Assembly: GCA_002300355.1 (NCBI GenBank)
Contig: NSGV01000002.1
Coordinates: forward strand, 1,890,201-1,954,200
DNA: 64,000 bases
Direction of reading: 5' to 3'
Source of the DNA: Streptomyces sp. TLI_235
GTDB lineage: Bacteria; Actinomycetota; Actinomycetes; Streptomycetales; Streptomycetaceae
The translations under genes and the position numbers were made by a program. Under the pieces are notes generated by a model. That model was given only the letters and a program-made list of their open reading frames with translations. It did not search any database and was not told where the DNA came from. The first letter of the stretch is position 1. The number at the start of each line of letters is the position of its first letter. Below, one piece after another: positions 16,488 through 25,563 of this stretch.

Positions 16488-18242
16488 ATGCCGAATCTGC
16501 GTCTCGCCCTCTGCCAGAACGACCCCTGGGTCGGCGACATCGCCCGCAACAGCGACGAGGTGGTGCGCTGGACCCGGCGGGCCGCCGATGCCGGTGCCCA
16601 GCTGGTCGCGTTCCCCGAGATGGCCCTGACCGGCTACCCGGTCGAGGACCTCGCCCTGCGCGGCTCCTTCGTGGAGGCCTCGCGCACCGCCCTGGTGGAA
16701 CTCGCCGCCCGGCTCCGGGCCGAGGGCCTCGGCGAGGTGCCGGTGGTCGTCGGCTACCTGGGCCGCTCGGACCACGACTCGCCGCGCCTGCACCGCCCGG
16801 CCGGCTCCCCGCAGAACTGCGCGGCGGTGCTGCACCGCGGCGAGGTGGTCACCCGCTTCGCCAAGCACTACCTGCCGAACTACGGCGTCTTCGACGAGTA
16901 CCGCTACTTCGTCCCCGGCGACCAGCTGGTGGTGCTGACCCTGCACGGCGTGGACGTCGCGCTGGCGATCTGCGAGGACATCTGGCAGGACGGCGGCCGC
17001 GCCACCGCGGCGGGCGAGGTCGGGGCCGGTCTGCTGCTGGTGGTCAACGGCTCGCCGTACGAGCGGAACAAGGACGACGTCCGGCTCGACCTGGTGCGCC
17101 GCCGCGCCGAGGAGGCCGGCTGCACCCTCGCGTACCTGAACATGGTCGGTGGCCAGGACGAGCTGGTCTTCGACGGCGACTCGGTGGTCGTCTCGGCCGG
17201 TGGCGAGGTGCTGGCCCGCGCGCCGCAGTTCGAGGAGCGGCTGCTGCTCACCGACCTGGAGCTGCCGGCCGCCTCGGCCGAGCACACCGACGGACTGATC
17301 CTCACCGACGGCCTGCACCTGGTGCGGGTGGACCTCGGAGGCGAGCCGCTGCCCGCCCCGGCCGAGCCGGTCGCCGCGGAGATCGCGCCGCGGCTGGACG
17401 ACGAGGCGGAGATCTACGCCGCGCTGGTCGAGGGCACCCGGGCGTACGTGCGGAAGAACGGCTTCAAGTCGGTGCTGATCGGCCTCTCCGGCGGTATCGA
17501 CTCGGCGCTGGTCGCCGCGATCGCGGTGGACGCGGTGGGCGCGGAGAACGTGCACTGCATCTCGATGCCGAGCCGGTACTCCTCGGAGCACTCCAAGGAC
17601 GACGCGGCCGAGCTGGCGCGCCGCACCGGGCTGAACTTCCGCACCGTGCCGATCGCCCCGATGTTCGACGCCTACATGGGCTCGCTGGGGCTGACCGGCC
17701 TGGCGGAGGAGAACCTGCAGTCCCGGCTGCGCGGCACGCTGCTGATGGCGGTCTCCAACCAGGAGGGCCACATCGTCCTCGCGCCGGGCAACAAGAGCGA
17801 GCTCGCGGTCGGCTACTCGACGCTGTACGGCGACTCGGTGGGCGCGTACGGGCCGATCAAGGACGTCTACAAGTCACTGATCTTCCGCCTCGCGAAGTGG
17901 CGCAACGAGGCGGCCGAGGCGCGCGGCGAGGTGCCGCCGATCCCGGAGAACACCATCAGCAAGCCGCCGTCCGCGGAGCTGCGTCCGGACCAGGTCGACA
18001 CCGACTCGCTGCCCGACTACGACCTGCTGGACACCGTGCTCGACCTGTACGTCGAGGGCGACCTCGGCCGGGACGCGATCGTCGCCAAGGGCTACCCGCC
18101 CGAGGTGGTGGACCGGGTGGTCCGGCTGGTCGACACCGCCGAGTACAAGCGCCGGCAGTACCCGCCGGGCCCGAAGATCTCCGCCAAGGGCTTCGGCCGG
18201 GACCGCCGGCTGCCGATCACCAACCGGTGGCGGCGCGGCTGA
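16488..18242 (+). CDS. nadE: glutamine-dependent NAD+ synthetase
   Basis: It makes NAD+ from deamido-NAD+ using glutamine. An N-terminal nitrilase-type glutaminase domain has Glu44 (FPEMALTGYP), a Lys in RFAKHYLPNYGVFDEYRYF, and the Cys in LAICEDIW. A C-terminal synthetase domain from about residue 300 carries the PP-loop SGGIDSAL. At 584 residues it matches the short actinobacterial type. It is divergent from glnA2 and not in an operon with its downstream neighbour, which lies on the other strand. Confidence 0.95.
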   Translation: MPNLRLALCQNDPWVGDIARNSDEVVRWTRRAADAGAQLVAFPEMALTGYPVEDLALRGSFVEASRTALVELAARLRAEGLGEVPVVVGYLGRSDHDSPRLHRPAGSPQNCAAVLHRGEVVTRFAKHYLPNYGVFDEYRYFVPGDQLVVLTLHGVDVALAICEDIWQDGGRATAAGEVGAGLLLVVNGSPYERNKDDVRLDLVRRRAEEAGCTLAYLNMVGGQDELVFDGDSVVVSAGGEVLARAPQFEERLLLTDLELPAASAEHTDGLILTDGLHLVRVDLGGEPLPAPAEPVAAEIAPRLDDEAEIYAALVEGTRAYVRKNGFKSVLIGLSGGIDSALVAAIAVDAVGAENVHCISMPSRYSSEHSKDDAAELARRTGLNFRTVPIAPMFDAYMGSLGLTGLAEENLQSRLRGTLLMAVSNQEGHIVLAPGNKSELAVGYSTLYGDSVGAYGPIKDVYKSLIFRLAKWRNEAAEARGEVPPIPENTISKPPSAELRPDQVDTDSLPDYDLLDTVLDLYVEGDLGRDAIVAKGYPPEVVDRVVRLVDTAEYKRRQYPPGPKISAKGFGRDRRLPITNRWRRG

Positions 18243-18268
18243 CCACCAGAGCGGGCCGGGCGGGCGGC

Positions 18269-18844
18269 TCAGCCGAGGGAGGCCTGCCAGGTCCAGGAGG
18301 TGCGCCGGGGCCGCCCGGCCAGGGCGGCCCGCCCGGTGCACCAGAGCAGGACGGCCGCCGGATCGCCGGCCGGGGCGTCCGGGAAGAGCCGGGTGAGCAC
18401 CGCGGCGCACAGTGACGCGGGCGGGTGCCACTCGGCGCCGAGGCCGCGGGTGATGTCCCAGGTGTGCAGCAGGGTCTCGGCGACGCCCATGGCGGCGAAG
18501 CCGGACGGGTCGCACGGGCCCCAGTGCCAGGCCCTGGCCTCCGGCCCGGAAACGGCGAGCGCACCGACCAGCAGGCCCCCGGCGGCCCGGACGACCTGCA
18601 GCACCTCGTCGACCGGCGCCGTCCGGCGGACCACCAGGTCGAAGGGCAGGTAGCTCTCGCGGGGCCGGGCGGCGAGCTGGCCGGCGTAGGCGAGCAGGTC
18701 GTGCGCGACGTGCACGGCGGTCTCGCGGCACGTCCACGTGAGCGGCCCGGCCGTGACGGACCAGTCGTCCTCCTCGTGGAGGATGAGCACGCCCAGTGCC
18801 GCGGTGAGGGCGCGGTCCACGTCGCGTCCGTCCATGCCAGCCAT
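18269..18844 (-). CDS. DinB-like / mycothiol-dependent maleylpyruvate isomerase family protein
   Basis: The sequence has the four-helix pattern of this family: TWTCRETAVHVAHDLLAYAGQL carries the first metal-binding His-like residues and GVAETLLHTWDITRGLG the second His. Members are mycothiol-dependent transferases or unknown stress proteins; the substrate cannot be assigned. The ATG at 18844 is chosen over upstream in-frame starts because codon bias fails before it. Confidence 0.7.
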   Translation of the reverse strand: MAGMDGRDVDRALTAALGVLILHEEDDWSVTAGPLTWTCRETAVHVAHDLLAYAGQLAARPRESYLPFDLVVRRTAPVDEVLQVVRAAGGLLVGALAVSGPEARAWHWGPCDPSGFAAMGVAETLLHTWDITRGLGAEWHPPASLCAAVLTRLFPDAPAGDPAAVLLWCTGRAALAGRPRRTSWTWQASLG

Positions 18845-18919
18845 CGTCGCACGGGACGAACCGACACGGGCCGGTGGAACACGGGCCGGCATCGGCACCG
18901 GCACCGGCACCGGGCGGCG

Positions 18920-19915
18920 TCAGTACCGGTAGGTGGCGGTGATCGCGCGGTGGTCGCTGCCGTCGGAGGGCAGCACCCGGGAGTCGGTCGGCGTGAGCTT
19001 GCCCTTGCTGAGGATCTGGTCGATCCGGGCCATCGGGAAGGAGGCCGGCCAGGAGAAGCCGAAGCCGTCGCCGGCGGCGCCCTGGGCGGAGCGCATCTGC
19101 GAGGTGACCGGGGCCAGGCTGCGGTCGTTCATGGTGCCGTTGAGGTCGCCGAGCAGAATGACCTTCTTCAGCTGCTCGGCCTCGATGGCGTCGCCGAGGG
19201 CCTGTGCGCTGTGGTCGCGCCGGCCCGCGGTGAAGCCGCTCTCGGACTTGATCCGCACCGAGGGCAGGTGGGCGACGTAGACGGCGAGCGGGCCCTGGGG
19301 CGTGGTGACCGCGGCCCGGAAGGCGCGGGTCCAGCCGATCTTGATGTCCACCTCGTGGACGTCGTCGATCGGGTACGTCGACCACAGGCCGACGGTGCCC
19401 CGCACGACGTGGTGCGGGTAGCGGGCGGCCAGGCCCTCGGTGTAGGTGGCGACGGCGCTCGGGGCGAGCTCCTCCAGGGCGACGATCTGCGCGCCGGAGC
19501 CGTTGAGCAGCGTGAGGGTGCCGGCCGTGTCGCTGTTGGCGGCGGCCACGTTGTGGGTGAGCACGGTGAAGTCGCCGCGGCCGCCGCTCTTGTCGGTCAG
19601 CAGGCCGCCGAACAGGTTCAGCCAGACGATGACGGGCAGCAGCACCGCGGTCAGCGCGGTCGCCGAGCGGCGCCACAGGCCGACCGCGAGGAGCACCGGC
19701 ACGGCCAGGCCCAGCCAGGGCAGGAAGGTCTCCAGCAGGCTGCCGAGGTTGCCCCAGCGGTTGGGGACGGCCGCGTGGAAGGCCAGCAGCAGCGCGGTGA
19801 GCACGGCGAACCCGGCGGTGACCCAGCCGCGGCGGGGGTCCAGCCAGCGGCGGCCCCCGACCGGCGGGGCCGGTGTGCCGTCCGCCGCTGCCACTGCCTC
19901 GTCCGCCTGCACCAT
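18920..19915 (-). CDS. endonuclease/exonuclease/phosphatase-family membrane protein
   Basis: Three N-terminal membrane helices (VTAGFAVLTALLLAFHAAV; LPWLGLAVPVLLAVGLW; ALTAVLLPVIVWLNLFGG) precede an extracytoplasmic EEP domain with THNV, LEELAP, HLPSVR, LGDLNGT and the final GSDHRAITATY motif. The catalytic Asp/His set (GDLN and SDHR) is present. Such proteins are predicted metal-dependent phosphodiesterases; the substrate is unknown. The ATG at 19915 has a GGAGGAGC site. Confidence 0.82.
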   Translation of the reverse strand: MVQADEAVAAADGTPAPPVGGRRWLDPRRGWVTAGFAVLTALLLAFHAAVPNRWGNLGSLLETFLPWLGLAVPVLLAVGLWRRSATALTAVLLPVIVWLNLFGGLLTDKSGGRGDFTVLTHNVAAANSDTAGTLTLLNGSGAQIVALEELAPSAVATYTEGLAARYPHHVVRGTVGLWSTYPIDDVHEVDIKIGWTRAFRAAVTTPQGPLAVYVAHLPSVRIKSESGFTAGRRDHSAQALGDAIEAEQLKKVILLGDLNGTMNDRSLAPVTSQMRSAQGAAGDGFGFSWPASFPMARIDQILSKGKLTPTDSRVLPSDGSDHRAITATYRY

Positions 19916-20104
19916 GCGCCCCGCTCCTCCGCACCCGGCATGCACTCGTACCGCCGGGATGGTCCGTGCCTGTCTCCGGCCGAGCCGGGTGGGCGTGTGC
20001 GACGGTCGGTGGGACCGCCCGGCACACGCCCGGTCGTATTCTCGGCTCAGCCTATGACGGCATGGACGCGCACGTGCCACCCGAAGGTTGCGGCACGCCC
20101 CGGA

Positions 20105-20776
20105 TCAGCGGGAATGCCCTCCGGACGGCTGCGCGCCGACCCCGTTGAGGACGGCGTCCACCATCTGTTCGGCGAGCGCCGGGTCGTCCAGCGGGGCCTC
20201 GTCCCAGAGCACGGTGCGCAGCAGGATCGGGCCGATGATGATCTCGCAGACCAGCTCGACGTCGAGGTCGGAGCGGAGCACGCCCTCGTCGATGCCGCGG
20301 CGCACGATGGCCCGGGCCAGCTCGCGGCGGGGCTTGACCACCTGCTCCTGGTAGGCCTCGCGGAGCTCCGGCCAGGCGTTCATCTGGCTGAGCGCGGACT
20401 TGAGCATCCAGCGGGAGCGCTTGGCGAGGCCGCGCTTGCGCATGTAGTCGACCATGCGGACGAGCTCTTCGCGGACGGTTCCGCCGACCGGCTCGGGCAG
20501 CGGCGACTCGAGCCGGGCGACGACCTCGACCAGCAGCGCCTCCTTGTTGGGCCAGCGCCGGTAGATGGTGGCCTTGCCGACGCCCGCGGCGGCCGCGATC
20601 CGCTCGATCGACAGCTCGGATAGGCTCCTGCCGGACTCCATCAGCTCCTCGACGGCGGCGAAGATGGCCTGCTCGGCCGCCTCGCTGCGCGGGCGGCCCC
20701 GGCGCGGGGCGCAGAGCTCCGCGGCGGGGCCGTCCTCGTCGACGCCGCATTCCGAGACGGTCGGTTCGGTGTGCAT
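20105..20776 (-). CDS. TetR-family regulator of the adjacent MFS exporter
   Basis: An N-terminal helix-turn-helix is clear (LSIERIAAAAGVGKATIYRRWPNKEALLVEVV), with a TetR C-terminal ligand domain. It is 23 bases downstream of the MFS gene on the same strand, so the two are very likely co-transcribed and regulated from the operators near 22443-22518. The ATG at 20776 has GGAGAG upstream. Confidence 0.9.
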   Translation of the reverse strand: MHTEPTVSECGVDEDGPAAELCAPRRGRPRSEAAEQAIFAAVEELMESGRSLSELSIERIAAAAGVGKATIYRRWPNKEALLVEVVARLESPLPEPVGGTVREELVRMVDYMRKRGLAKRSRWMLKSALSQMNAWPELREAYQEQVVKPRRELARAIVRRGIDEGVLRSDLDVELVCEIIIGPILLRTVLWDEAPLDDPALAEQMVDAVLNGVGAQPSGGHSR

Positions 20777-20799
20777 GGCGCCATTCTCTCCTGACGGGC

Positions 20800-22401
20800 T
20801 CAAACCCTGGTCGGGCGCGGCTCGCTGTCTGCCGGAGAACCGTCGGCCGGGGCGGGGACGGCGGCCGGGCCGGCCGGCGCCTTGCCGGGAAGGAGCACCA
20901 GGGCGAGCACCACGCCGAGGGCGGTGATGCCGGCGGAGAGGCCGGCGACCACGTGCATGGCGTGCACGAAGGCGTCCTCGGCGGGGGCGACCAGGGCCTG
21001 GGTGTGGGTGCGCTCGGCGATCGCGAGGGTGGCCTCCAGGGACTCGCCGGCCTTGTCGCGGATGCCGGCCGGGAGCTGGGCGAGGTGGTCGCTCATGCCG
21101 TCGCGGTAGACGGTGGACAGGACGGCGCCGAGCACGGCGACGCCGAGCGAGCCGCCGACCTGGCGGAAGGTGTTGTTGATGGCGGAGCCGGCGCCGGCCT
21201 TCTCGCGGGGCAGCGAGCCCATGATGGCGACGGTGACCGGGGGCATGACGTGGGCCATGCCGGCGCCCATGACGAAGCCGATCACGACCAGCACCCAGAT
21301 CGGGGTGGTGGTGCCGAGCAGCAGGTAGCCGAGGAAGCCGAGCACGATCAGGGCCATGCCGCCGGCGCAGGTGGCGCGGACGCCGAAGCGGTCGACGACG
21401 AGCCGGGCGCGCGGGGCGAAGGCCATCTGGGCGGCGGCCAGCGGGAGCATCAGCAGGCCGGACTGCAGGGCGCTGTAGCCGCGGACGCTCTGGGTGTAGA
21501 AGACGCCGAAGAAGGAGACGCCCATCAGTGCGAAGAAGACCACGCCGATGACGACGACGGAGGCGGAGAACACCCGGTTGCGGAACCAGCTGACGTCCAG
21601 GGCGGGGTGGGTGGTGCGCCGCTCGAAGAGGACGAAGGCGGCCAGGGCGACCACGCCGACCAGGATCGGCACCCAGGCCCCGGGGGCGGTGAAGTCGGCG
21701 AGTTCGCCGCCCTTGATGATGCCGTAGATCAGCGCGACCAGGCCGATGACGGAGAGCAGCACGCCGACCGGGTCGAGCTTGCCGGGCTTGGGGTCGCGGG
21801 AGTTCGGCACCAGCAGCGACATGGCGACCAGCGCGACGAGCACGATCGGCACGTTGACGAGGAAGACCGAGCCCCACCAGAAGTGCTCGATGAGCAGGCC
21901 GCCGGTGATCGGGCCGATCGCGATGGCGAGGCCGACCGCGCCGGCCCAGATGCCGATCGCCTTCGGCTGCTCCTTGCGGTCGAAGACGTTCATGATGACG
22001 GCGAGGGTGGCGGGCATCACGAACGCGCCGCCGAGGCCCATGACCGCGCGGAAGGCGATGAGCTGCCCGGGGCTGTCGGCGACGGCGGAGAGCAGCGAGC
22101 CGATGCCGAAGACGGCCATGCCGGCGAGCAGCGACCACTTGCGGCCGAGCCGGTCGCCGAGCAGGCCGGCGGTGAAGAGCAGGCCGGCGAAGACCAGCGT
22201 GTAGGAGTTGATCGCCCACTCGAGGTCGCTCTGGCTGGCGCCGAGGCCGGTGGGGGCGGGCTGGGCGATCGTCTTCATCGCCACGTTGAGGATCGAGTTG
22301 TCGAGGACGACGACGAGCAGGGCGAGGATCAGGGTGCCCAGGATCGCCCAGCGGCGGCGGTGGATTGCGTCGGATGTGCGCGGTGGCGCGGCGGTGGTCA
22401 T
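20800..22401 (-). CDS. MFS drug exporter, DHA2 (EmrB/QacA) family
   Basis: The 533-residue protein has about 14 membrane helices and DHA2 signatures: LDNSILNVAM in helix 1, WAINSYTLVFAGLLFTAGLLGDRLGRK between helices 2 and 3, and GAGSAINNTFRQVGGSLGVAVLGAVLS later (antiporter motif C-like). It would expel hydrophobic or cationic compounds by proton antiport. A TetR gene follows in the same transcript. Confidence 0.92.
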   Translation of the reverse strand: MTTAAPPRTSDAIHRRRWAILGTLILALLVVVLDNSILNVAMKTIAQPAPTGLGASQSDLEWAINSYTLVFAGLLFTAGLLGDRLGRKWSLLAGMAVFGIGSLLSAVADSPGQLIAFRAVMGLGGAFVMPATLAVIMNVFDRKEQPKAIGIWAGAVGLAIAIGPITGGLLIEHFWWGSVFLVNVPIVLVALVAMSLLVPNSRDPKPGKLDPVGVLLSVIGLVALIYGIIKGGELADFTAPGAWVPILVGVVALAAFVLFERRTTHPALDVSWFRNRVFSASVVVIGVVFFALMGVSFFGVFYTQSVRGYSALQSGLLMLPLAAAQMAFAPRARLVVDRFGVRATCAGGMALIVLGFLGYLLLGTTTPIWVLVVIGFVMGAGMAHVMPPVTVAIMGSLPREKAGAGSAINNTFRQVGGSLGVAVLGAVLSTVYRDGMSDHLAQLPAGIRDKAGESLEATLAIAERTHTQALVAPAEDAFVHAMHVVAGLSAGITALGVVLALVLLPGKAPAGPAAVPAPADGSPADSEPRPTRV

Positions 22402-22442
22402 GGTGTGGATTCCCCGTCCGTACGAGTTGCGACTGTGCGGAC

Positions 22443-22518
22443 TTACGAGCCGATGGCGTCTCGTAACCCGTTCGGCTCAAGGGTAGCCCGTTTTTCGATA
22501 CGAGACGGAGCCGTATCG
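22443..22518. promoter_or_regulatory. paired TetR operators upstream of the MFS gene
   Basis: Two inverted repeats share the half-site TACGAG: TTACGAG-N10-CTCGTAA at 22443-22466 and CGATACG-N9-CGTATCG at 22496-22518. The half-site TACGAGACG occurs on the minus strand in the first and on the plus strand in the second. They lie between the MFS start and panB, which suits autoregulation of the MFS-TetR operon. Confidence 0.65.
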
Positions 22519-22667
22519 CAAAGTCTGGGTAAAGGGTTCGCACGGCGTACGACGGGAACGGCCGGTGCCCCGGGTCTTTGCGGCGGGCGGGCGGCGTGCA
22601 AGCATGGGAGCAGATCCGGGGACGCCGTACGGCGCCACGAGACGACAACCCTTCAGGAGCCTGTTCG

Positions 22668-23534
22668 ATGAACGCTTCTCCGCTTCAGCCTGCCTCGGCG
22701 CAGGAAGGCACCGTGCTCTACGGCGGCATCACCAACCGGCGCGTGACCGTGCGCGACCTGGCCAAGGCCAAGCAGCACGGCGAGCGCTGGGCGATGCTCA
22801 CCGCCTACGACGCGCTGACCGCCGGTGTCTTCGACGAGGCGGGCATCCCGGTGCTGCTCGTCGGCGACTCGGCAGGCAACTGCCACCTCGGCTACGAGAC
22901 CACCGTGCCGGTGACCATGGACCAGATGGTGATGCTCTCCGCGGCGGTCGTCCGCGGCACCAAGCGGGCCCTGGTCGTCGGCGACATGCCCTTCGGCTCC
23001 TACCAGGAGTCGCCCGCCCAGGCCATGCACAACGCCGCCCGCCTGATGAAGGAGGCGGGTGTCGGGGCCGTCAAGCTGGAGGGCGGGGAGCGCAGCGCCC
23101 GCTCGATCGAGCTGCTGGTCGAGGCCGGCATCCCGGTGATGGCGCACATCGGCCTCACCCCGCAGTCCGTGCACGCCTTCGGCGGCTACCCCGTCCAGGG
23201 CCGCGGCGACGAGGCGGCCCACCAACTGCTGCGCGACGCCAAGGCCGTGCAGCAGGCCGGCGCCTTCTCGGTCGTGCTGGAAGCCGTCCCCGCCGAGCTC
23301 GCCGCCCAGGTCACCGAGCAGCTGGCGATCCCGACCGTCGGCATCGGCGCGGGCGTCGGCACCGACGCCCAGGTGCTGGTCTGGACGGACATGGCGGGCA
23401 TGACGGCCGGCCGGGTGCCGAAGTTCGTCAAGCAGTACGCCAATCTGCGGGCCGTTCTCGGCGACGCCGCCCGCGAGTTCGCCGCCGAGGTCACCGCGGG
23501 CACCTTCCCGGCGCCCGAGCACAGCTTCAGCTGA
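22668..23534 (+). CDS. panB: 3-methyl-2-oxobutanoate hydroxymethyltransferase
   Basis: It catalyses the first step of pantothenate synthesis, transferring a hydroxymethyl group from methylene-tetrahydrofolate to 2-oxoisovalerate. Typical motifs are present: MLTAYDALTAGVFDEAGIPVLLVGDS, DMPFGSY, KLEGG, MAHIGLTPQSVHAFGGYPVQG, VLEAVP and IPTVGIGAG. It is 288 residues and complete. CAGGAGCC precedes the ATG at 22668. Confidence 0.95.
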   Translation: MNASPLQPASAQEGTVLYGGITNRRVTVRDLAKAKQHGERWAMLTAYDALTAGVFDEAGIPVLLVGDSAGNCHLGYETTVPVTMDQMVMLSAAVVRGTKRALVVGDMPFGSYQESPAQAMHNAARLMKEAGVGAVKLEGGERSARSIELLVEAGIPVMAHIGLTPQSVHAFGGYPVQGRGDEAAHQLLRDAKAVQQAGAFSVVLEAVPAELAAQVTEQLAIPTVGIGAGVGTDAQVLVWTDMAGMTAGRVPKFVKQYANLRAVLGDAAREFAAEVTAGTFPAPEHSFS

Positions 23535-23561
23535 CCCCGGCTCCGGCCGACGCGGCGCCAC

Positions 23562-23590
23562 GGCGCGCCCGCCCCCGCGGCGGGCGCGCC
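23562..23590 (+). terminator. terminator after panB
   Basis: A perfect 12-base inverted repeat (23562-23573 with 23579-23590) with a 5-base loop lies 28 bases after the panB stop. Confidence 0.75.
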
Positions 23591-23648
23591 GTCGGCGTAC
23601 CTGGCCCGACGGCGCGCCGACGGCGGCGTGACAGCGGCGGCCGCGGAC

Positions 23649-23698
23649 TGACAGCCGGACGACAGAGCGGCGACAGCGGGCCCCGGCAGTCTGAGGGC
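23649..23698 (+). promoter_or_regulatory. SARP-box-like tandem repeats upstream of the ABC exporter
   Basis: TGACAGC (23649), CGACAGA (23660) and CGACAGC (23671) form three heptamers with exact 11-base periodicity; a further TGACAGC lies at 23629. The last ends nine bases before a weak -10-like CAGTCT (23687-23692), six bases ahead of the ATG. SARP activators bind direct repeats of this period close to the -10 box. A SARP gene lies just downstream of the exporter operon. Confidence 0.55.
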
Positions 23699-24709
23699 AT
23701 GACATCGATCGCCACCGCCCCGAACGACCGGGGGCCCCGCAGCAACGCCGTGGAGGTCCGCGGCATCGTCAAGACCTTCGGCGCCACCAGGGCGCTCGAC
23801 GGCGTCGACCTCACCGTCCGCGAGGGCACCGTCCTCGGCCTGCTCGGCCCGAACGGCGCCGGCAAGACCACCCTCGTCCGGATCCTCTCCACGCTCGTCA
23901 AGCCGGACGCCGGCACCGCGTTCGTCGGCGGCTACGACGTGCTGCGCCAGCCCAAGCAGTTGCGCCGCACCATCGGCCTCACCGGCCAGTACGCCTCGGT
24001 GGACGAGCTGCTCTCCGGCTACGAGAACCTCTACCTGATCGGCCGGCTGCTCGACCTCCCCGGCAAGGAGGCCAAGGCCCGCGCCGCCGAGCTGCTGGAG
24101 CGCTTCTCGCTCACCGACGCCGCCAAGCGACCCGCCAAGACCTACTCCGGCGGGATGCGGCGCCGCCTCGACCTCGCCGCCTCGATGATCGGCCGGCCCA
24201 AGGTGCTCTACCTGGACGAGCCCACCACCGGCCTCGACCCGCGCACCCGCAACGAGGTCTGGGACGAGGTCCAGCGGATGGTCGCCGAGGGTTCCACCGT
24301 GCTGCTCACCACCCAGTACATGGAGGAGGCGGAGCAGCTCGCCCACGAGCTCACCGTGATCGACCGGGGCCGGGTGATCGCCGCCGGCGGCATCGAGGAG
24401 CTCAAGACCCAGGTCGGCGGCCAGACCCTGCAGGTCCGCCCGCAGCACCCGGCCGAACTGCCCGAGATGGCCCGCTGCCTGCACGAGGCCGGGGTCGCCG
24501 CCACCTTCTCCGCCGACACCGGCCTGCTCTCCGTCCAGCTCACCGGCGACGACCAGCTCACCTCCGTGATCGGCGTGCTCGGCACCCGCGGCTTCGCCGT
24601 CGCGGGCATCGACACCCAGCTCCCCAGCCTGGACGAGGTCTTCCTCGCCATCACCGGCAAGCCGTCCGCCCCCGCCGCCCCGATCCTCGACAAGGAGCCC
24701 GTGGCATGA
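23699..24709 (+). CDS. ABC exporter ATP-binding protein, DrrA family
   Basis: The ATPase has Walker A GPNGAGKTT, signature TYSGGMRRRLDLA, Walker B VLYLDEPTTGLDP and the TTQYMEEAEQLA H-loop region with Gln-Tyr, as in daunorubicin-resistance DrrA-type proteins. The DrrA-type C-terminal extension (LPSLDEVFLAITG) is present. It pairs with the permease, which overlaps it by four bases. The start appears leaderless. Confidence 0.93.
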   Translation: MTSIATAPNDRGPRSNAVEVRGIVKTFGATRALDGVDLTVREGTVLGLLGPNGAGKTTLVRILSTLVKPDAGTAFVGGYDVLRQPKQLRRTIGLTGQYASVDELLSGYENLYLIGRLLDLPGKEAKARAAELLERFSLTDAAKRPAKTYSGGMRRRLDLAASMIGRPKVLYLDEPTTGLDPRTRNEVWDEVQRMVAEGSTVLLTTQYMEEAEQLAHELTVIDRGRVIAAGGIEELKTQVGGQTLQVRPQHPAELPEMARCLHEAGVAATFSADTGLLSVQLTGDDQLTSVIGVLGTRGFAVAGIDTQLPSLDEVFLAITGKPSAPAAPILDKEPVA

Positions 24710-25521
24710 CCGCCGCCACCCTGACCCCCGCCCAGGCCCACCCGGACGACCCGCGGATCGGCTTCGCCGGACACCTGCGCCACGTCGGCGCGCTGACCCG
24801 CCGTAACCTGATGCGGATCAAGGCCGACCCGGAGTCGATGCTCGACGCGGTGCTGATCCCGATCATCTTCACCGTGCTGTTCGTCTACGTCTTCGGCGGC
24901 GCCGTCTCCGGCAGCCAGCACGACTACATCCAGTACATGATCCCGGGCCTGCTCGGCACCACCGGCCTCAACCTGGCGATGGCCGTCGGCACCGGTCTGA
25001 ACAGCGACTTCCAGACCGGCGTGATGGACCGCTTCCGGACCCTGCCGATCGGCCGGGCCGCGGTACTGCTCTCCAAGATCGTCGCCGAGACCTGCCGCGG
25101 CCTGGTCTCCTTCACCATCCTCATCGGCTTCTCGATGATCCTCGGGCTGGAGATCAAAACCGGCTTCCTGCAGCTGCTGGCCGCGGTGGGGCTCTCCCTG
25201 CTGTTCGGCATGTCGATCGTCTGGATCTCCATGCTGCTCGGCATGTCGCTGCGCAGCGCCCAGGCCGTGCAGGGCGTCAGCATGCTGGTCATCATGCCGC
25301 TGCAGTTCGGCAGCTCGATCTTCGCGCCGACCAGCACCATGCCGGGCTGGCTGCAGGCCTTCACCGAGTACAACCCGCTCTCCGCGCTGGCCGACGCCTG
25401 CCGCAGCCTGATCAACGGCGGGCCGCTCACCCACTCGGTGACGATCGTGCTGGTCTGGTCGGTGGCGATCACCGCGATCACCGCGCCGCTGGCCGTCGCC
25501 CGCTTCCGCAAGCGGACCTGA
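24706..25521 (+). CDS. ABC-2 type exporter permease, DrrB family
   Basis: This 271-residue integral membrane protein has six predicted helices and typical ABC-2 features (GLLGTTGLNLAMAVGTGLNSDF; VMDRFRTLPIGRAAVLLSKI; TEYNPLSALADACRSLINGG). With the ATPase it would export a hydrophobic metabolite or antibiotic; the substrate is unknown. Confidence 0.93.
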   Translation: MTAATLTPAQAHPDDPRIGFAGHLRHVGALTRRNLMRIKADPESMLDAVLIPIIFTVLFVYVFGGAVSGSQHDYIQYMIPGLLGTTGLNLAMAVGTGLNSDFQTGVMDRFRTLPIGRAAVLLSKIVAETCRGLVSFTILIGFSMILGLEIKTGFLQLLAAVGLSLLFGMSIVWISMLLGMSLRSAQAVQGVSMLVIMPLQFGSSIFAPTSTMPGWLQAFTEYNPLSALADACRSLINGGPLTHSVTIVLVWSVAITAITAPLAVARFRKRT

Positions 25522-25563
25522 CGACACGCCGGCCGGACCCGGCATCAGAACGCCGACCCGGTG

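Noticed and set aside
18885..18910. GGCACC hexamer repeats upstream of the DinB-like gene
   Set aside because: Only three tandem copies in GC-rich DNA and within a discarded N-terminal extension; likely simple-sequence slippage.
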